A DNA stretch of 64,000 nt from Nipponacmea schrenckii. Its lineage: Eukaryota; Mollusca; Gastropoda; Lottiidae. Location of the stretch: the NCBI GenBank assembly GCA_030562195.1, contig CM060201.1, positions 24,658,067-24,722,066 of the forward strand, written 5' to 3'. Numbering within the stretch: position 1 is the first letter of the stretch; each line of letters begins with the position of its first letter. The notes beneath the pieces are model-generated. The model did not search any database. It had not been told where the DNA came from and saw only the letters and a program-made list of their open reading frames with translations. Made by a program: the position numbers and the translations under genes. Positions 63,246 to 64,000 of the stretch are shown piece by piece.

Positions 63246-64000
63246 TACGTATTTCGACTTTGGCGAAAACGTATTGTAATTGTTCGGATTATTTTATTTT
63301 ATTTTATTTTTTTTTTTGTAATTCTTGGATGAGTTTGCAGACAAACTGGTAAAAGGTGCAGAAATTCTAAATCTACAGTTGATCTTAGAATGATTTCAAT
63401 TATCAAATAAAACAAAACCGGAAGTTCTATCTCTGACAGGAAGTGAGAACCGGAAGTTCAGGTTTTTTTGCTTTAGCAAGTTTATTTTCAGTTCGATTTT
63501 GACCGGATTTTCAGATTTGAAAACTTCAATGTATTTGTCAACTAACAATTATAGGTTTTATGCAATTAGGTTAAATATTTTACCCACGATTTGCAATTCA
63601 ATATTCAAGGGTCATCGGCAAAAATTTCAGACCGTGATTTCTCCTTTAATATTATTGGTAAAATTTTGAAACTTTACCAGTTGATAGGCGATATGTTTAT
63701 AATTTTTGAAAAAATGTGAAAAAAAAATTCCACTTCCGGTTTAGCCTCAAATGACGTAATTACGTAACTTCCGGTCTATAACTGCTAGGTGAAAAGTGAA
63801 AACTGTTTTATAAATAACAATCAATAGTAATTGATTTGACCTAAATAATTAGGTCAAGCTGCCATATCGGCCGCCATTTTGAATTTTCGTTACAATTCTT
63901 AAATCCGAAATTCAGACACTACTGATAGACCGATTTTGATGAAATTTAGCACATAGATACAATGGATCATTATCTACCTTTTCTTGGAGACCGATTTTCA
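63246..64000. mobile_element. Second copy of the 1.15-kb element, truncated by the window end
   Basis: It starts TACGTATTTCGACTTTGGCG and follows 53275 onward almost base for base for about 750 bp. Differences are few: a shorter T-run, TAATATTATTGG for TAATATAAATGG, and a few substitutions. It confirms the left terminus of the element. Confidence 0.85.

Overview
The window looks like AT-rich nuclear DNA of an invertebrate animal, most likely a lophotrochozoan such as a mollusc. The reasons are small exons separated by long repeat-filled introns, consensus GT-AG splice sites, animal gene families (FNBP4-like, choline kinase), degenerate Penelope-like elements, MITEs, SINE-like dispersed repeats and several minisatellites. 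Species-level assignment is not possible from sequence reading alone. No tRNA, rRNA or CRISPR was recognised. All exon models were hand-built from splice consensus, reading phase and family motifs; no similarity search was run.

Layout. (1) 621-8509, plus strand: the last eight coding exons (673 codons plus one base) of an FNBP4-like (formin-binding protein 4) gene with one complete WW domain, polyproline runs and a His/RS-rich linker; its 5' part lies outside the window. (2) 8510-16320: space between two convergent genes, holding a 0.5-kb TIR element, SINE and MITE copies and two minisatellites. (3) 16321-31758, minus strand: a complete choline kinase gene, eight coding exons that join in phase to 415 codons. 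Its introns hold two 30-bp-period satellites and many small transposons. (4) About 34.6-55.6 kb, plus strand: the most unusual part. A module of four exon-like blocks (a-b-c-d, period about 1.66 kb) is tandemly amplified: a divergent c-d pair, seven full modules, and a terminal a-b pair. Every block is bounded by splice-like signals and is visibly better conserved than the sequence between blocks. No long reading frame runs through the module, so it is either an exon-amplified long noncoding transcript, a source of small proteins (blocks a+b give a 57-59 residue ORF with a CxxC and a CGH motif in the central copies), or a decaying coding gene. Two transposon-like insertions (about 4.1 kb and 1.15 kb) interrupt the array, and neighbouring intact modules supply their empty sites. 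(5) 55.6-64.0 kb: minisatellites (one with DR1-type AGGTCA repeats, one with an exact 100-bp period), two Penelope-like element fragments in inverted orientation, and a second copy of the 1.15-kb element running off the end.

The FNBP4-like and choline kinase genes are tail to tail and show no evident functional link. Choline kinase and the exon array are head to head, about 2.9 kb apart.
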